Shown here in pieces: positions 34,393-45,915 of a stretch of 64,000 nucleotides of DNA. The DNA comes from Bombardia bombarda (Eukaryota > Ascomycota > Sordariomycetes > Sordariales > Lasiosphaeriaceae): assembly GCA_030512295.1 (NCBI GenBank), contig JAULSR010000004.1:1860001-1924000 (forward strand), in the 5' to 3' direction. Each line of letters starts with the position of its first letter. The stretch's first letter is position 1. Both the position numbers and the translations under genes were made by a program. The notes beneath the pieces are model-generated. The model did not search any database. It was not told the origin of the DNA and worked only from the letters and a program-made list of their open reading frames with translations.

Positions 34393-35256
34393 ATGGCCAT
34401 GTCGACATCAGAGTCGGCCATCCCGGCCGAGGAACAGGCAAAGCTGGTGGAGGCGTCCAAGCGGCTGGCGGCGTACCAGGCCGTCAAGGACCACCTGGAC
34501 CCGTCGTACACGCGCGTGGGCATCGGCTCCGGCAGCACCGTCGTCTACGTGGTGGAGGCGATTGCCGCCCTTGGCCCCGCCGCCACCGCCGACATGGTCT
34601 TTTACCCCACGGGCGCTCAGTCCGAGGAGCTGATCGAGGCGGCCGGCCTGCGCCTGCAGTACATCAGCAAGCTGACGGCTGGCCACCAGCTAGACGTGGC
34701 CTTTGACGGCGCCGACGAGGTTGACGACGACCTCAACCTGATCAAGGGCGGCGGTGCCTGTCTGTGGCAGGAGAAGATCGTCGCTACCGCCGCCAAAAAG
34801 TTTGTCTGCGTCGCCGACTTCCGCAAGCTCTCCCCCCGCCTCGGCACCAGCTGGAAGAAGGGCATCCCGATCGAGGTCCTCCCCATGGCTGCCCTGAGGG
34901 TTCTGGATGACCTCAAGCGCATGGGCTCGCACAACCCCCGCGTTCGCCCCGGTCTTCCGGGCAAGGCCGGCGCCATCGTCACCGACAACGGCATGTGGAT
35001 CATTGATGCCCCCTTCACCCCACTGTTGCTTCCCAAGGATAGCGACAAGAGCGGCATTCAGCTAGGCAACGAAGACAATGGAGTCTGGTCGGTAGACGCT
35101 CTGGCTGATCGCCTCATAAAGATCCCTGGCGTGGCCGAGATTGGCCTCTTTTACGGCAAGAACGGGCTGCAGGTGGCGAGCGGCGCCCAGAAACCGGTTG
35201 CTGCTTACTTTGGAATGGCAGATGGCACCGTCGAGGTAAAGACGGCTCCAGCATAA
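34393..35256 (+). CDS. RKI1: Ribose-5-phosphate isomerase A
   Basis: Interconverts ribose-5-phosphate and ribulose-5-phosphate in the non-oxidative pentose phosphate pathway, cytosolic. 287 aa from the chosen start MAMSTSES (yeast Rki1 is 258). The RpiA signatures are clear: VGIGSGSTVVYVVEA (phosphate-binding loop), AFDGADEVDDDLNLIKGGG with catalytic Asp residues and the general base Glu in the following ACLWQEKIVA, and NGLQVASG at the C-terminus. A short insertion (RMGSHNPRVRPGLPGKAGA) is usual in fungal enzymes. The frame continues open upstream to an ATG at 33793, which would add 200 residues of low-complexity sequence; conservation starts only after 34393, so the short form is preferred, but a targeted long form cannot be excluded. 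Confidence 0.95.
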   Translation: MAMSTSESAIPAEEQAKLVEASKRLAAYQAVKDHLDPSYTRVGIGSGSTVVYVVEAIAALGPAATADMVFYPTGAQSEELIEAAGLRLQYISKLTAGHQLDVAFDGADEVDDDLNLIKGGGACLWQEKIVATAAKKFVCVADFRKLSPRLGTSWKKGIPIEVLPMAALRVLDDLKRMGSHNPRVRPGLPGKAGAIVTDNGMWIIDAPFTPLLLPKDSDKSGIQLGNEDNGVWSVDALADRLIKIPGVAEIGLFYGKNGLQVASGAQKPVAAYFGMADGTVEVKTAPA

Positions 35257-36242
35257 GGTACAGCATATAGACAAGCGGGTTAAGGTGACTATGGTGGGGG
35301 CGGCGGCTGCATAAGGGCTGGCGATGTTCAAATATACGGCGCCATTGGTAAGGGGGCATGTCTTACTGGGCATAGATAAAGAGGAGGTAGGTACATGCCA
35401 CTCATAAAGCAAAAGGAGAGCGGGTTGGAGCCAAGTGCATTGAGTAGATCAGTCATCCATAAGTTGGAGAACAAGCCGTGTCCGACTGTCGGTTCCTCCA
35501 ACAAGTGTCCCTCTATCGCGGTGTCACCTTCTCCGACCTTTGAGCCAAATTATGGCGCGCAGCGCATGTTGCAATCAACCTAGCGTCGCGGCCCTACCCC
35601 CTCTGGCACGGCTGCGGCCACGGCAGCCGGGACAACGGCGAAGTGTTGCTGCGAGTTTTATTTCGCCATGCGTCTCAGGCCCGGAAGATGTTGAACGAGT
35701 TGATCGAGCTGTCACGCCACAGCTTTTTCACAGCTTAACTAACATGCAGCTTCCAGCGCCCAAATAAATTATAGCAGAATAAAGCAGGAAGACAGGTAGA
35801 AAAAATTCGCATGATGCTTTGCAGCTAGTGTATCTTGTCGGGCGTGTGCGCACACATGAGCTCACGATTCTGTAGGCCTGGCGAGTGCTATGGCCCCCTT
35901 TGAGGTTTGCCACGGCGGGGTGCGGGTGCCCTGGTGGTCCAGTTGGCCCAAGGGTGAAGGCAACCCTACCTATTTCTGACTCTTGAGTTTTGAGGGCGAG
36001 AGCGGCGCAGACCGAGTGCGGTGTGTTTCTCTGTCTTGTTTTCCCCTCCAGATGCTTGGGGAGGGGAAGTGCAGTCCGCAAAGTCCCGGCAAGTTAGGTA
36101 GGTATGTACCTTACCTACCTCAAGCTCACTTCCCTACCTAAAGCTACCGAAGCCACTAATGTCAATTAACCCCTCTCTTCTTCGTCACAGGGAGTCTTTT
36201 TTCAATGCAGGAGGCAGGCGGATTGATGGCTGTGTTTGTATC

Positions 36243-36297
36243 CGGGTCACTGTCGCTGTCACTGTTGCTGTCACTGTCGCTGTCGCTGTCGCTGTCG
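36243..36297. repeat. Hexanucleotide microsatellite (TCGCTG/TCACTG)
   Basis: Degenerate repeat of a 6-bp unit alternating TCACTG, TCGCTG and TTGCTG over about 55 bp, most regular at its right end. It lies in the gene-free region. Confidence 0.85.
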
Positions 36298-39200
36298 GGG
36301 GCGGAACATGCAAGTGCCGGGTCCGTCGCGGCCTGTGCCTCTTGGCTCGTGCAACCTGGATTCTCATTTGTCCCTCCGAGACGTGGTCGGGACGTGACGA
36401 TAGCTGACCAGAGATGAGGTGTCGATCGTGATCCCGGGTGGTCCAGAGTCAGAGTCCAGACCCAAGTGATAAGAACCTAGGCTCGAAGGCTGGCTGTGGC
36501 TTCTGGCTTCTGGCCTGCCACCAATCATGTGTCCAGTCGTCGGCCTTGTACTGGACTGCGAATGCCTTTTTGGGGCCGACTTTCCCTATTCTCTCGTTGG
36601 TCGACAGCTCCGTGGATCGAAGCTACGGCGTGGTGTGGCCCCTTGCTGGACGGAAACAACCGGCCGGTGCGGGTGACGGGGTAGTACATAGGTATCACCC
36701 CATCCTGATTACTCCGAGGCATACCTAAGGTACCTACTACTTTTCGCAGGAGGGGTTCGGAAAATCAGAAGCAATCTTGGATCAAGCGGGCATGCACGAG
36801 AGAGGCAAGGGGGGCCGGCCCCGTCGGACCCGTTGCTTGGATATGGAGGCGCCAGCTGTTAGAACTAGATAGACTAGAGTTTAGATGGTCTACTGGTGGT
36901 GCAAATTCGCAAACTGCAAAACACGAAAGTTGATCGATGATGAATATTGCCAACGAAATATTTAGGATAAAGGCAGTCCCGGACTTTCCAGTTCTTTAGA
37001 TTGCCGTGTCCAAGGGGCAAGATATCTAGGGACGGAGTAGCGGGCGCCCGATCAAAGGCGGCGTCTGGCTTAGGTATCTAGCCGGCGGCCGCGTCGAAGA
37101 ATCAGACGGGCCAGTAAAACCTACAAACAAACCTAGAACTAGATACCCGGTAATTACACAATGGTTGCAGGGATAAATGACTTTACGAGGACTGCTAGGC
37201 TGCCACTGCCTCTACATGTATTGTGTAACGGCTTCTATTTTATTATAGAGGTATGCCATGGAGTGTGACATTTTAGCCTTCTGGTCTACAGCCTGAGATC
37301 GCATCCAGGGCCTGGGCACTTACCTAGGTGAGGTAGGCACCTTGGGTACCTAGTTTTGCTTAGCAATGGGTGGGTTGGTGATGCGTCAGAGAATGCGGAG
37401 GGCGCAGAATGATGAGGAGGAAAAAGGAGGACGGGAGGGAAACTGGAAAGGCTGTCCATCCCCTCGGCGGGCACCATGCATCATTCGGCAGCTCCACTCG
37501 CTGGTCCCGAACAGCGCCCGTGTTCCTTTCTTTGGTGTTGCAGCGGCGTCTGTGCTGTTTGCACCAAAATACGCTGACGGGCGGGCGTTTTGTCCGGGAT
37601 GCGCGCTCGTGCCATCCGAGGGGCCACATTACGAGACACAGGAGGCCAACAACGGCGGTAGCAGTCACCTATCTACCTTACTTATATCAATGGAAGTGTA
37701 GAATAGAGCAGACAGACCAAGGCCTCGCTCGGGACGAATCGACAACCCGAGCATCCGAATACAGACAGGCCTTGGCACGGCGTTGGATGACGGCTAGAAA
37801 GCCTGAGATTGCCATCTTTGGGGCCTGCCTGGGTTCGGAAATTGTGGATACCAGTGATGATTAGAGGAAGGCGATGCCGAATTGTCCGCTGGAGTCTTCG
37901 CCCTGGGCAAATTCCTCCGCAACAAAACGACGGGACCGACGGCTGGGCATTGGTGCTGGGTGCTGGGTGCTGGATGCAGGTGCGGGTGCGGGTATTAAAC
38001 TTAAGCTATTAGCGTCATGCTGTACCGTAGGTATGTACTGTAAGTCTGTAGGTAGTCGCCATCAAACACTTTGCCTCCTTGGCTGCGCAGTTGAAATAGC
38101 AGGCAGCTTCGGGCGGTCAGGCGGCGTCGCAGCCCCCAAGACATGCCTTCCCAAACACTGGACGCGTCTATTGCCTTTCCCCGACCATGCTTGAAACTGG
38201 GAGGCGCCGGCTCCATCTCTTGTGGACGGCACGGATGTTCCGCTGCTCCGTTGGAGTGAACCAGCCTGGCTCACCCGGATTTTTCCACACCAAGCTTGCT
38301 TCCATGATCATTGATTACTGCCAGGGTGTGCAAGGCTTGAGGCCAGAAGACGCAGAAACAGAGCGGTGCGGGGCAGGGTCAGACATGTTAACCGCTGCGC
38401 AACCTGCGGTACCTTGCGTAGTCTTGCCGCTTCTTCAGAGGGTGGGTTGATGCCATGATTAAACGGACAAACGGGCAGCGTGGATGAAATATAACCTGAC
38501 GGGCCTGACAGTCCCAGCACGTGTGGAAACCCGTCGGGTGAGCCGGAGCGAGCATTTTGATTGCGCCTCACAGCATAGCTTCCGTTTGCGACCCCCGAAT
38601 GAAAAGCAAAAAGGGACCTACCTGCCCACCACTCCCCAGGACATGCCACACTCGGGTTGATACCTTGTAGCGTACATGGCAAGCCCGAGACACTCGTTTC
38701 TTTTCGTACCAAGAGACCTATTCTGGTCCAGGTCCTCGTTGGTGTCGCAGCCGCCACCACCCAGCAGGCCGTCATTCCCATGCGCGCCCGGGGAGGGGGG
38801 GAGAGGCTGATCGCTTCGCCCCCCTGATGCCGCGCCTGGCGTGTGCATGTAGGCTCGACCGGTGAAGGGACCGACCCGACCTTACGGGCGGGAGGGAAGG
38901 GATGAAGCAGAGTGAGTGAGTGCAGCGTCACATCTCAGAATCACGCTTCGACTTGCCGCCAACTGGCGGTGGGATGGGTGCTGCTTTATTTGATAGCGAT
39001 TAAGGTAGGTGATGCAAGCGTCATTTGTTAAATTGCCATCAATCAACTGCTGGACGGAGCCTGTTAGGGTGCTTGTCTCTACTGTTTGTTGGCTGAGCTC
39101 AAAAGCTGCTGGGTTGGCGGCGGGGTGTGGTCGCGGACCCAGGCTGAGGTTGGTGGATGGGCGGCGGTTATCCTTCTACCTATTCATGTAGTTGCTGGCC

Positions 39201-39346
39201 ATGGAAATGGGTGACAAAAAGATAGGTACTAGGGGAAATAAATGATTGTCTACTTCGGGACTATTCGTATTTGGTTTTGTTTCACCACAAAAAGTGGTGG
39301 AAGTGTGCAGCCGGTTCGATCCGGACTTTGATCTTTTTCTCCTACC

Positions 39347-39358
39347 TAAGGTACCTTA
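39347..39358. promoter_or_regulatory. Perfect 12-bp palindrome with AGGTACCT core
   Basis: TAAGGTACCTTA, one of the strongest members of the dispersed AGGTACCT family, about 1 kb upstream of the Zn2Cys6 gene. A role as a protein-binding site is inference from the symmetry and recurrence only. Confidence 0.4.
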
Positions 39359-40361
39359 CTTAGGTAGACTAGATGCTTCCCCCACGAGGAGTCGAAGCGT
39401 GTGTCTCGGTGTGCTGCGTACCTCCTTAGGTATGGGAAACGGCAAACACCCGGTTCCGGTCCTGTTTTCATGTGAGCGCCTTCGCGGATATGGTCCCATT
39501 TCCTCCGTCGTCTTTGCCGAGGACGGCGCAGGGGGAGAGCCATTGAGGTCCAGTGCCGGGTCGGTCATGGTCTCGCAGATGACTTTGACTTCAGAAGATG
39601 GACGGTGGTGAATTACCACGAGACAAGAGGTGAAGGCGGGAAGGTGGTGAGGGTGGGTACCTTAGGTTCTTACCTTAGGTAGGCTGCCTCCACTAGGTAC
39701 CTTACCTACCTACCTGATGCCGGGCGGGCGACGAGACAACCTTCCGTCAGGTGCTGGCCGCCTGTTGCCCGCGCCCTTCAGCGCACAGAGCTCTCCATGT
39801 CAACCTTACTGCCCACTGGCAGTGCCCAGGTGCGGTGGTGGGAGTGACTTCCCTCAAGACCCCCGTCCCCACTTTAGTCCACGTCTTCCTTAGAACCCCG
39901 GCACCATCAGCCGATCCGCCCGCTTGATTGTGGCCTCTTTTTTTTGAGCGCTGCCGCCGCCTCCCTGCCCTCGCTTCCAGAGGTCCAAGTCCGCCCGAGG
40001 CCTTTTTACCCCATCGCTCCCCCGTCCCTCCTGGCCTGCCCTTCCTCTTCCTCCTTCACCCCCGACCGAATCGCCCACCGCACCGACGCCCATACCGCAC
40101 ACATACGGTGCCAGACCTCGTGCCACAGTCTTCGTCTTTTCCCACCTTTGTCTTGTTTATCATTTTCGGGTCCTGCACTCGAATCTTCCGCGGTCGGCGC
40201 AGCTCCGGACCTTGTTGCTTCTTGCGCCGGTCGCGTCCGTTGTTTTCTCCGTCTGCCTCCATGCCGCACTGCATCGTGCTCTGAGCAGAACCCGAACCTA
40301 CATACCAGTATCATTGTCTACCATCACCTCGTCGCCAACCGCCAACCGCCTTCCGTCTGCC

Positions 40362-43300
40362 ATGTCGTCGATTGTGAGGTCGACGGCGCTTCGCGCTGGC
40401 GGCGCCTGTGTGCGCTGCCGCAAGGGCAAGACCAAGTGCGTCTACGAGAACGGCAGGGCGCCGTGCAAGAACTGCGCCAAAGGCATGCACGAATGCTACC
40501 TCCCATCAGAGTCGATGAGCCACGGCGGTCTTGGAGTGTCGCCAGCTCGCATCCAGGCACGGACGCGCGAGTCTCTGCCAAGTGAGCGGACTGTCTCGTC
40601 CGCGTCGGGCGAGCGCCAGGGACCCCCCGCTGCAGGAGTGTCGCGTCACGTCTCATCCATCAGCGAGAAGTACGTATCTACCTACCTATTCATATGTCGT
40701 TGTGTTTTCCCCCTTCTGCGCGTCATCATCATCATCATGGCAACAACCCCTTCCCCTCCCAAAACGCAATCACCGCCCCCCCCCCCCAATCATTCATGGC
40801 AATGTGTGGTGCTAGGTCCCACAATTTGCGCACCTCTTTGTTATTTTTTTTTTGGAAGGGGGGGCACTTGTGCGGCGCCTCTGCGGCGGTCGCGCTGTCG
40901 GCTCCATGGCTGTCTTCGCCCGCCGAATTTGCTTTTTCTAGCGCTGGCGTTCGGAGCAACCAGGCAGGCCCCAGTTTTCTCCCCGCCGCCCGGCCTCCAT
41001 TTCCCAAACCGTCCAGTCATTCTTTCCCTTGCTCCGTGCGCACCTTCCCGTCCCAATCCCGATTTCCTTGGCTTTTGCCCCTCTGCAAACGGAGCCCTCG
41101 CAACTAGGCTCCGTGCCACTCAGCTAGCGACCCTGGGAACTCAGCCAGGGCGCAAGGCAGCAGACCGCACCAGCCCGTCCTCGGCGCATCGCTGCGCGCT
41201 GGAACCCCCTCCACTCCACTTTTTTTTTTTTTAGTACTGCCCTTGCCGCCTGTGTCTGCAAGTTGCAGGTCACAGCGCACCCGCACACACCGCGCTCGCT
41301 CACGGTACACACGGTACCCGTCGATCGGCGCTCCGGCTAACAAATGATGGCGTCCCCGCCGCGGCACAGGCTCACCCCCGAACTCATGCAGGAATGCGAA
41401 CGAGTCATCTCAAAAACACTACCGGCATGCGTAGCCTTCCACAAGCCGTCGTTTCTTCAGCAGCTGAAGAACACGTCGATGGAGCCCACCATGGTCAATG
41501 CCCTCCTCACCACGGCTGCCAGGTAAGACATCAATGTCCATTTCGAATGCTCCGTCCCCGCCCCATCACTTCTTTCCCTCCCGATTGGCGGTGCCGATTC
41601 TTGGTGGCCCTAGGCGTTGCCTAGAAACATGCCCCACCCCTGGCCCGTCTGTCCTGCTCGTTAATCCAAACTCTACTCACCCCCCCCCCCCACCCTTTTC
41701 CCTTGGTGCACTCCAGACCAGTCGATGGTTCAATTGCGCTGCCGGACCGACTTGTTCTAATAGCGATGCAGACACTCACCTTCCATGATCCGCCGATATG
41801 GCGCCCATGGAGGTGGCTCAACTGCCGCCGAACATTTCGCCACCAAGACTATCAACCTCATCATGCTAGCCCTGGATCAGCCCAGCCTTGCCGACATCCA
41901 GAGCCTTTGTCTTCTCGTTGTGCACGAATGGGGTTGCCGCAATGCCGTCCGAGCCTACATCTATCTTGGGCAGGCCGCCCGCATGGCTCAGATGTACCGC
42001 GTTGTCCATACGCATCATCATCAGTCCGATCCCGATCAGTTTCTTACCGATGAATCGTTTCGCCGGACACTTTGGCTGATTTACATCCTCGACTGTTTTC
42101 TTACCAGCAGCCCCGGCCGCCACCCGGCCCTATCTTCGCATGATGTCAACGATGTCTCGCTGCCTTGTCCCGACATGAACTACCATTTCGGAAGTCCTGT
42201 CTTTGTGCGCACGTTGAATGGCGCTGCACCATCAGCTATGGCAGACCCCGCTGGCCCCCTTGGCGAGGTTGGCGAGTTCGGACACATTGTACTGGCCACC
42301 AAGGCTTGGCGCAATGTTGTCGAGATGATGACTACCACTACGCTCGAGACCTTCTCCGAGGACCAGTGCCTAGGTCTTGAGCAGGACATAGATGCCATCC
42401 GACAGTCGCTACCTGTGCATTTCGCCGACAAGCCGAATCAGATCAACCTTCACATAACCATGGGCAGCGGCTACACATATGCCATGATTCACTGTCTTCT
42501 TAATTGCGGTACCATCTTCGTCAACCGGAGGCGCATCCTTCAAGCTGTCACCGACGACAATTTCAGCCTCGAGGCCTGGCGCATGTCCCCACATGCTCAT
42601 GTGCAGGCAGTTGACAAGATCTTTGCCGCATCACACAGCATCATCCACTCTCTACTGTCCCTTGAGCACGGAGGTGATAAGGACAATATCCTGTGCTTCC
42701 CTATTTTCATGCTTTTCTCCGCCTTCACCGCCGGCTCTACTGTAGCATATCTTGCGCTTAAGGGCCTTGCTCCCTCCAACGTCACGGAGTCGGCTTCGGG
42801 CATCGTTCGCGACAGTCTGCGACTTTGTCAAGAGGGATCTGAGTCCTGGCCGCTCGTGTTGCCCTGGCAGCGCCACCTCTCTGTTATGTCCAAGGTATTA
42901 CGCGAGGTAAACAACGTTAACCGAGATCGCGACTCCCGGGAGAACAGCAAGGCCAACCATATAGGCTCTCCTTCGATTAAGGACGATGTAGCCAGCCAGC
43001 CGGATACGAATCCCGATGCCATGGACTATGATCAGGGTCAGTCGGTCGGATCTGGGGTTCCAATCCACTCCCGTATAGAAGGCCGAGAGAGCGAGCCCCC
43101 GCTTCCAAGACGGCCTGGCATTGCAACCATCAACGGCGGCTCTGCCGGGGCCTCAACGCCAGCAACTGCCAGCCCGCCTCCTGGTCCCCAGGCGAAGATG
43201 GACTCACCTGACGCGCCGTCGTCAGCCTCGGTTACCGGCGTGCCTAATGCTCAACAAGCCGGCCCGGATGTCGATATGACTGCCATTGAGCTTTGCCAAG

Positions 43301-43362
43301 CATTCGAGCGACAGCTTCTGGAGCTTGACGACTTGGCAGCATTCATGGGAGGCGGAGTGTAG
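40362..43362 (+). CDS. Zn2Cys6 binuclear-cluster transcription factor with fungal-specific TF domain
   Basis: Nuclear DNA-binding regulator, target unknown. Three exons (40362-40669, 41370-41522, 41772-43362), 683 aa. The Zn2Cys6 cluster lies at residues 16-42: Cys-x2-Cys-x6-Cys-x8-Cys-x2-Cys-x6-Cys (CVRCRKGKTKC ... CKNCAKGMHEC). The middle homology region (PF04082-type) starts at LTPELMQECERVI and continues through MIRRYGAHGG, LVVHEWG and FRRTLWLIYILDCFLTSS. The C-terminal 150 residues are Pro/Ser/Asp-rich, ending with a short hydrophobic-acidic stretch (ELCQAFERQLLELDDLAAF) that could be an activation segment. Exon joins were chosen because phase and homology both fit (SISEK to LTPEL; TTAAR to HSPSM). 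The first intron is 700 nt, very long for this genome, and may hide a small exon. The specific regulon cannot be told. Confidence 0.88.
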
Positions 43363-45915
43363 GTTTACACTTCTGTTTCACAATGCTGAGTACAGCTTGG
43401 CTGACAGTATTTCCAGTGCTCCTAGCTAGGTTCATTGCGCCGGCCAGCTCTCATGCTCCCCCCATGTTTCTTTTGACTGATTTATGAGTTCTCTTTTGTC
43501 AGCTTTGTTTCCAGGACATGTCTGGAGCCTGGTGGGGATAATCGTTAAGCCTGTAAGATAAAAAATACCCCCGGGATAGGTGGGTAAAAAGAGGGATCTG
43601 GGGACTCGGGTATTACCAAAAATTAGCTCTGGACTCACACGACACACCCACACTTCATGTATCACCAGTATTGTTTGTGTTATATTTTCTTTTACCGGAC
43701 GCAAAGCAAGCCAGTTCAGGCCGCTTGTCCGGGGCGCGATTTGGGGTGTTTTTTGGTAAATATTTTCTCTGGGGACTGATGGGGTTTATTTAAGGGAAGA
43801 ATTTTGGGAGCCGATTGGGAAGTTGCGTCGACGATATGTCGAGGGAGTTATAGGCGCATGCATCATCACCGTCCAGCGGGTTAATGGGGTGTTGCTTTAG
43901 TATTAGTGTTTATTCCAGGTTCAGGGCAAAAATATTCAGAAGATAAAGCCGCGAAACCATTGCCTTGGTTGTCGGCGTGAACAAGGAAACAAGGAATAGA
44001 CCGGAGCTTTTTCTTATTTGTTCCCCAGGAGTTCGAGGTATGTCTAGAATTAACACTTGTATGCACCATCTATATTATGTTGCACAGGTCTTCATGGTTC
44101 GACTTCCATTACTATGACCTTCGGTGTGTCTTCAAGTATTGGCAGTGTATTGAATCAATTGGCTCCAGCTTTAAAGACAGTCAAGTGACCAGTGTAGGGT
44201 GTCTCTGTCCTGTCTTACCGTGCATGCCGAGTACTTTTGCTCCGTAGTGCTCATCGTAGAGATATACCTAGGTACTTACCTATTGACAGAGACTTAGACG
44301 TGATGTGTTCCGCATTTTCACATCCTTTATTTCCCGGGGAGCTGAAAGTTACATTTGGACTGAGGTATTTGTGCCTCCATTAGTATTTCAGTAGTGTGTG
44401 GGAAGCTTCCGAGGTGCCGCAAGAACCAATAGACAAGGACCTAGCCTTACGGGCTAAGCTTTAGTCTAGGTGGGTTAAGCCGGACATCATTGGTAGCGTT
44501 AGAGAACGTCCAGATACGGTAGCTCAGGTATATAATGAGTGAGCTCTTGTGTGATTTATCAAGGTTGTGCATCTCAAATGTATGTTAAGAGTAAGACTTG
44601 TGCCCAGCTAGTGACAATACACTACATGTAAACTCCATCTTGGATACAACCTAGTATGTAGACTTACTCGATAAGTACTCAGGAAGCCAGGTAGGGCGGT
44701 GGGATTGGGTGGAGGAGGCGGGGCTGGAATGTCCTGGTCATGTTGGCGTGTGGGGGGAAACAATGGCTGGCGTGATTGAAACTTGAGAGTGTTAGTGGGA
44801 GGAGGCTTGGAGCGGGATCAAGATTGCGGGGGATCAACGGCGGAATTTATTTTGAATAAAGCAGCTCAGTTGGCAGATGCACATGACGTCAGGTTTTTCT
44901 ACATCCTGCAAGATAGTAGAATACACAAGCCTGTCATCAAGACTCTCCCCTCGTGTGAAATGCAGAATTGTAGCATACTAATCAAAAGTGTGGATGTGTT
45001 GTTTTCTTGGCTTCTGGGGCAGCTTCGAGACGGGTATCATTCATCTCGTCCTCCTGATCTCTTCGTCGGGGAAATTGGATGTCTCGTGTAACTTGTAAGC
45101 CTTACACGACTGTTTTTTTTATCGTGCACCTTGTACGGATACAAGGACAGCACGCTGCCTGCCATGCGTGAGAACCTGCCGGGCCCACCTCCCTTTGATG
45201 ATTTGATCCCCACCTCGCGCCCCGGGTATAGCAGCGGTGACACCGAACGTGGAGGTCAGGCGCATCCACAGACGCGACCCTATACGGCAACAATCATCGA
45301 AGCGACTCTGGCGTTCCATTGAAGGAGGCTAGCACAGCACCGTGGCGCCATGGCTGGCAAACGGGATCTGTATATTGACAAAGAAAGCCATGAGCCAAAC
45401 CCTAGACCAAACCCTGATCACATATCCAGGCTTGCCAGGGGCCAGGCTCGCTGGCTCGGTGGCAGGCTCGACCGACCCAAGGAGTCAGGGATGGGAAAGA
45501 GCCAATTGATCGACACGACACACTCCTTCCCCAACCCCGAGAACAACCGCGCCGGTCTTGTCATGGTCAAGACAGGACCATGGATTACCTTATCTGCAAA
45601 ACATCCCGAAAGCAAAAAGGATCGGGGGGACAGGGAAACCCCGCATCTATCTCACTTGGCCCTCTACACTCTCCATTCGTCCCATCTCCCCACAGCTACT
45701 AGGTCTATACACAGTATGTGTTTGGTAGGTGATTGATATATATATCTCTGCATATTGTTGTCCACTTATCCACCCCTCTTTGCTCTGTCTCACTCATCGA
45801 GCTGTCGCCCGCTACGTTGCATTGGTGCCATCAGACTTTTTTTCCCCGAATAGTATAGAATCTATACAAACAGATTTTGGAAATACCTGACTATACATCT
45901 CGACGAGCTGAAGCC
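43363..45915. other. Intergenic region upstream of the Jen1-type permease
   Basis: About 2.5 kb. It holds a CCTAGGTAC motif at about 44268 and CT-rich sequence shortly before 45916. Frames of 60-128 codons between 44783 and 45736 have no family resemblance. No gene called. Confidence 0.5.

Larger units (their letters stand above)
35257..40361. other. 5.1-kb gene-free region upstream of the Zn2Cys6 regulator
   Basis: The longest stretch without a supported gene. It contains a TCGCTG-type hexanucleotide run (36243-36297), AGGTACCT motifs at 36728-36735, 39349-39356 (within the perfect 12-mer TAAGGTACCTTA at 39347-39358) and 39695-39702, and many degenerate relatives such as ACCTAAGGTA. CT-rich sequence before 40362 fits a long leader. 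Open frames such as the 207-codon one at 38308-38931 (-) are compositionally random and overlap frames on the other strand. Confidence 0.5.

Noticed and set aside
38308..38931. 207-codon minus-strand frame in the 5.1-kb gene-free region
   Set aside because: Low-complexity Pro/Ser/Arg composition, no motif, overlapping frames on both strands.
39305..39325. GGTTCGATCC resembling a tRNA T arm
   Set aside because: No matching acceptor, D or anticodon stems can be drawn around it.
45350..45736. 128-codon frame upstream of JEN1
   Set aside because: No family resemblance; lies in the promoter/leader region of JEN1.
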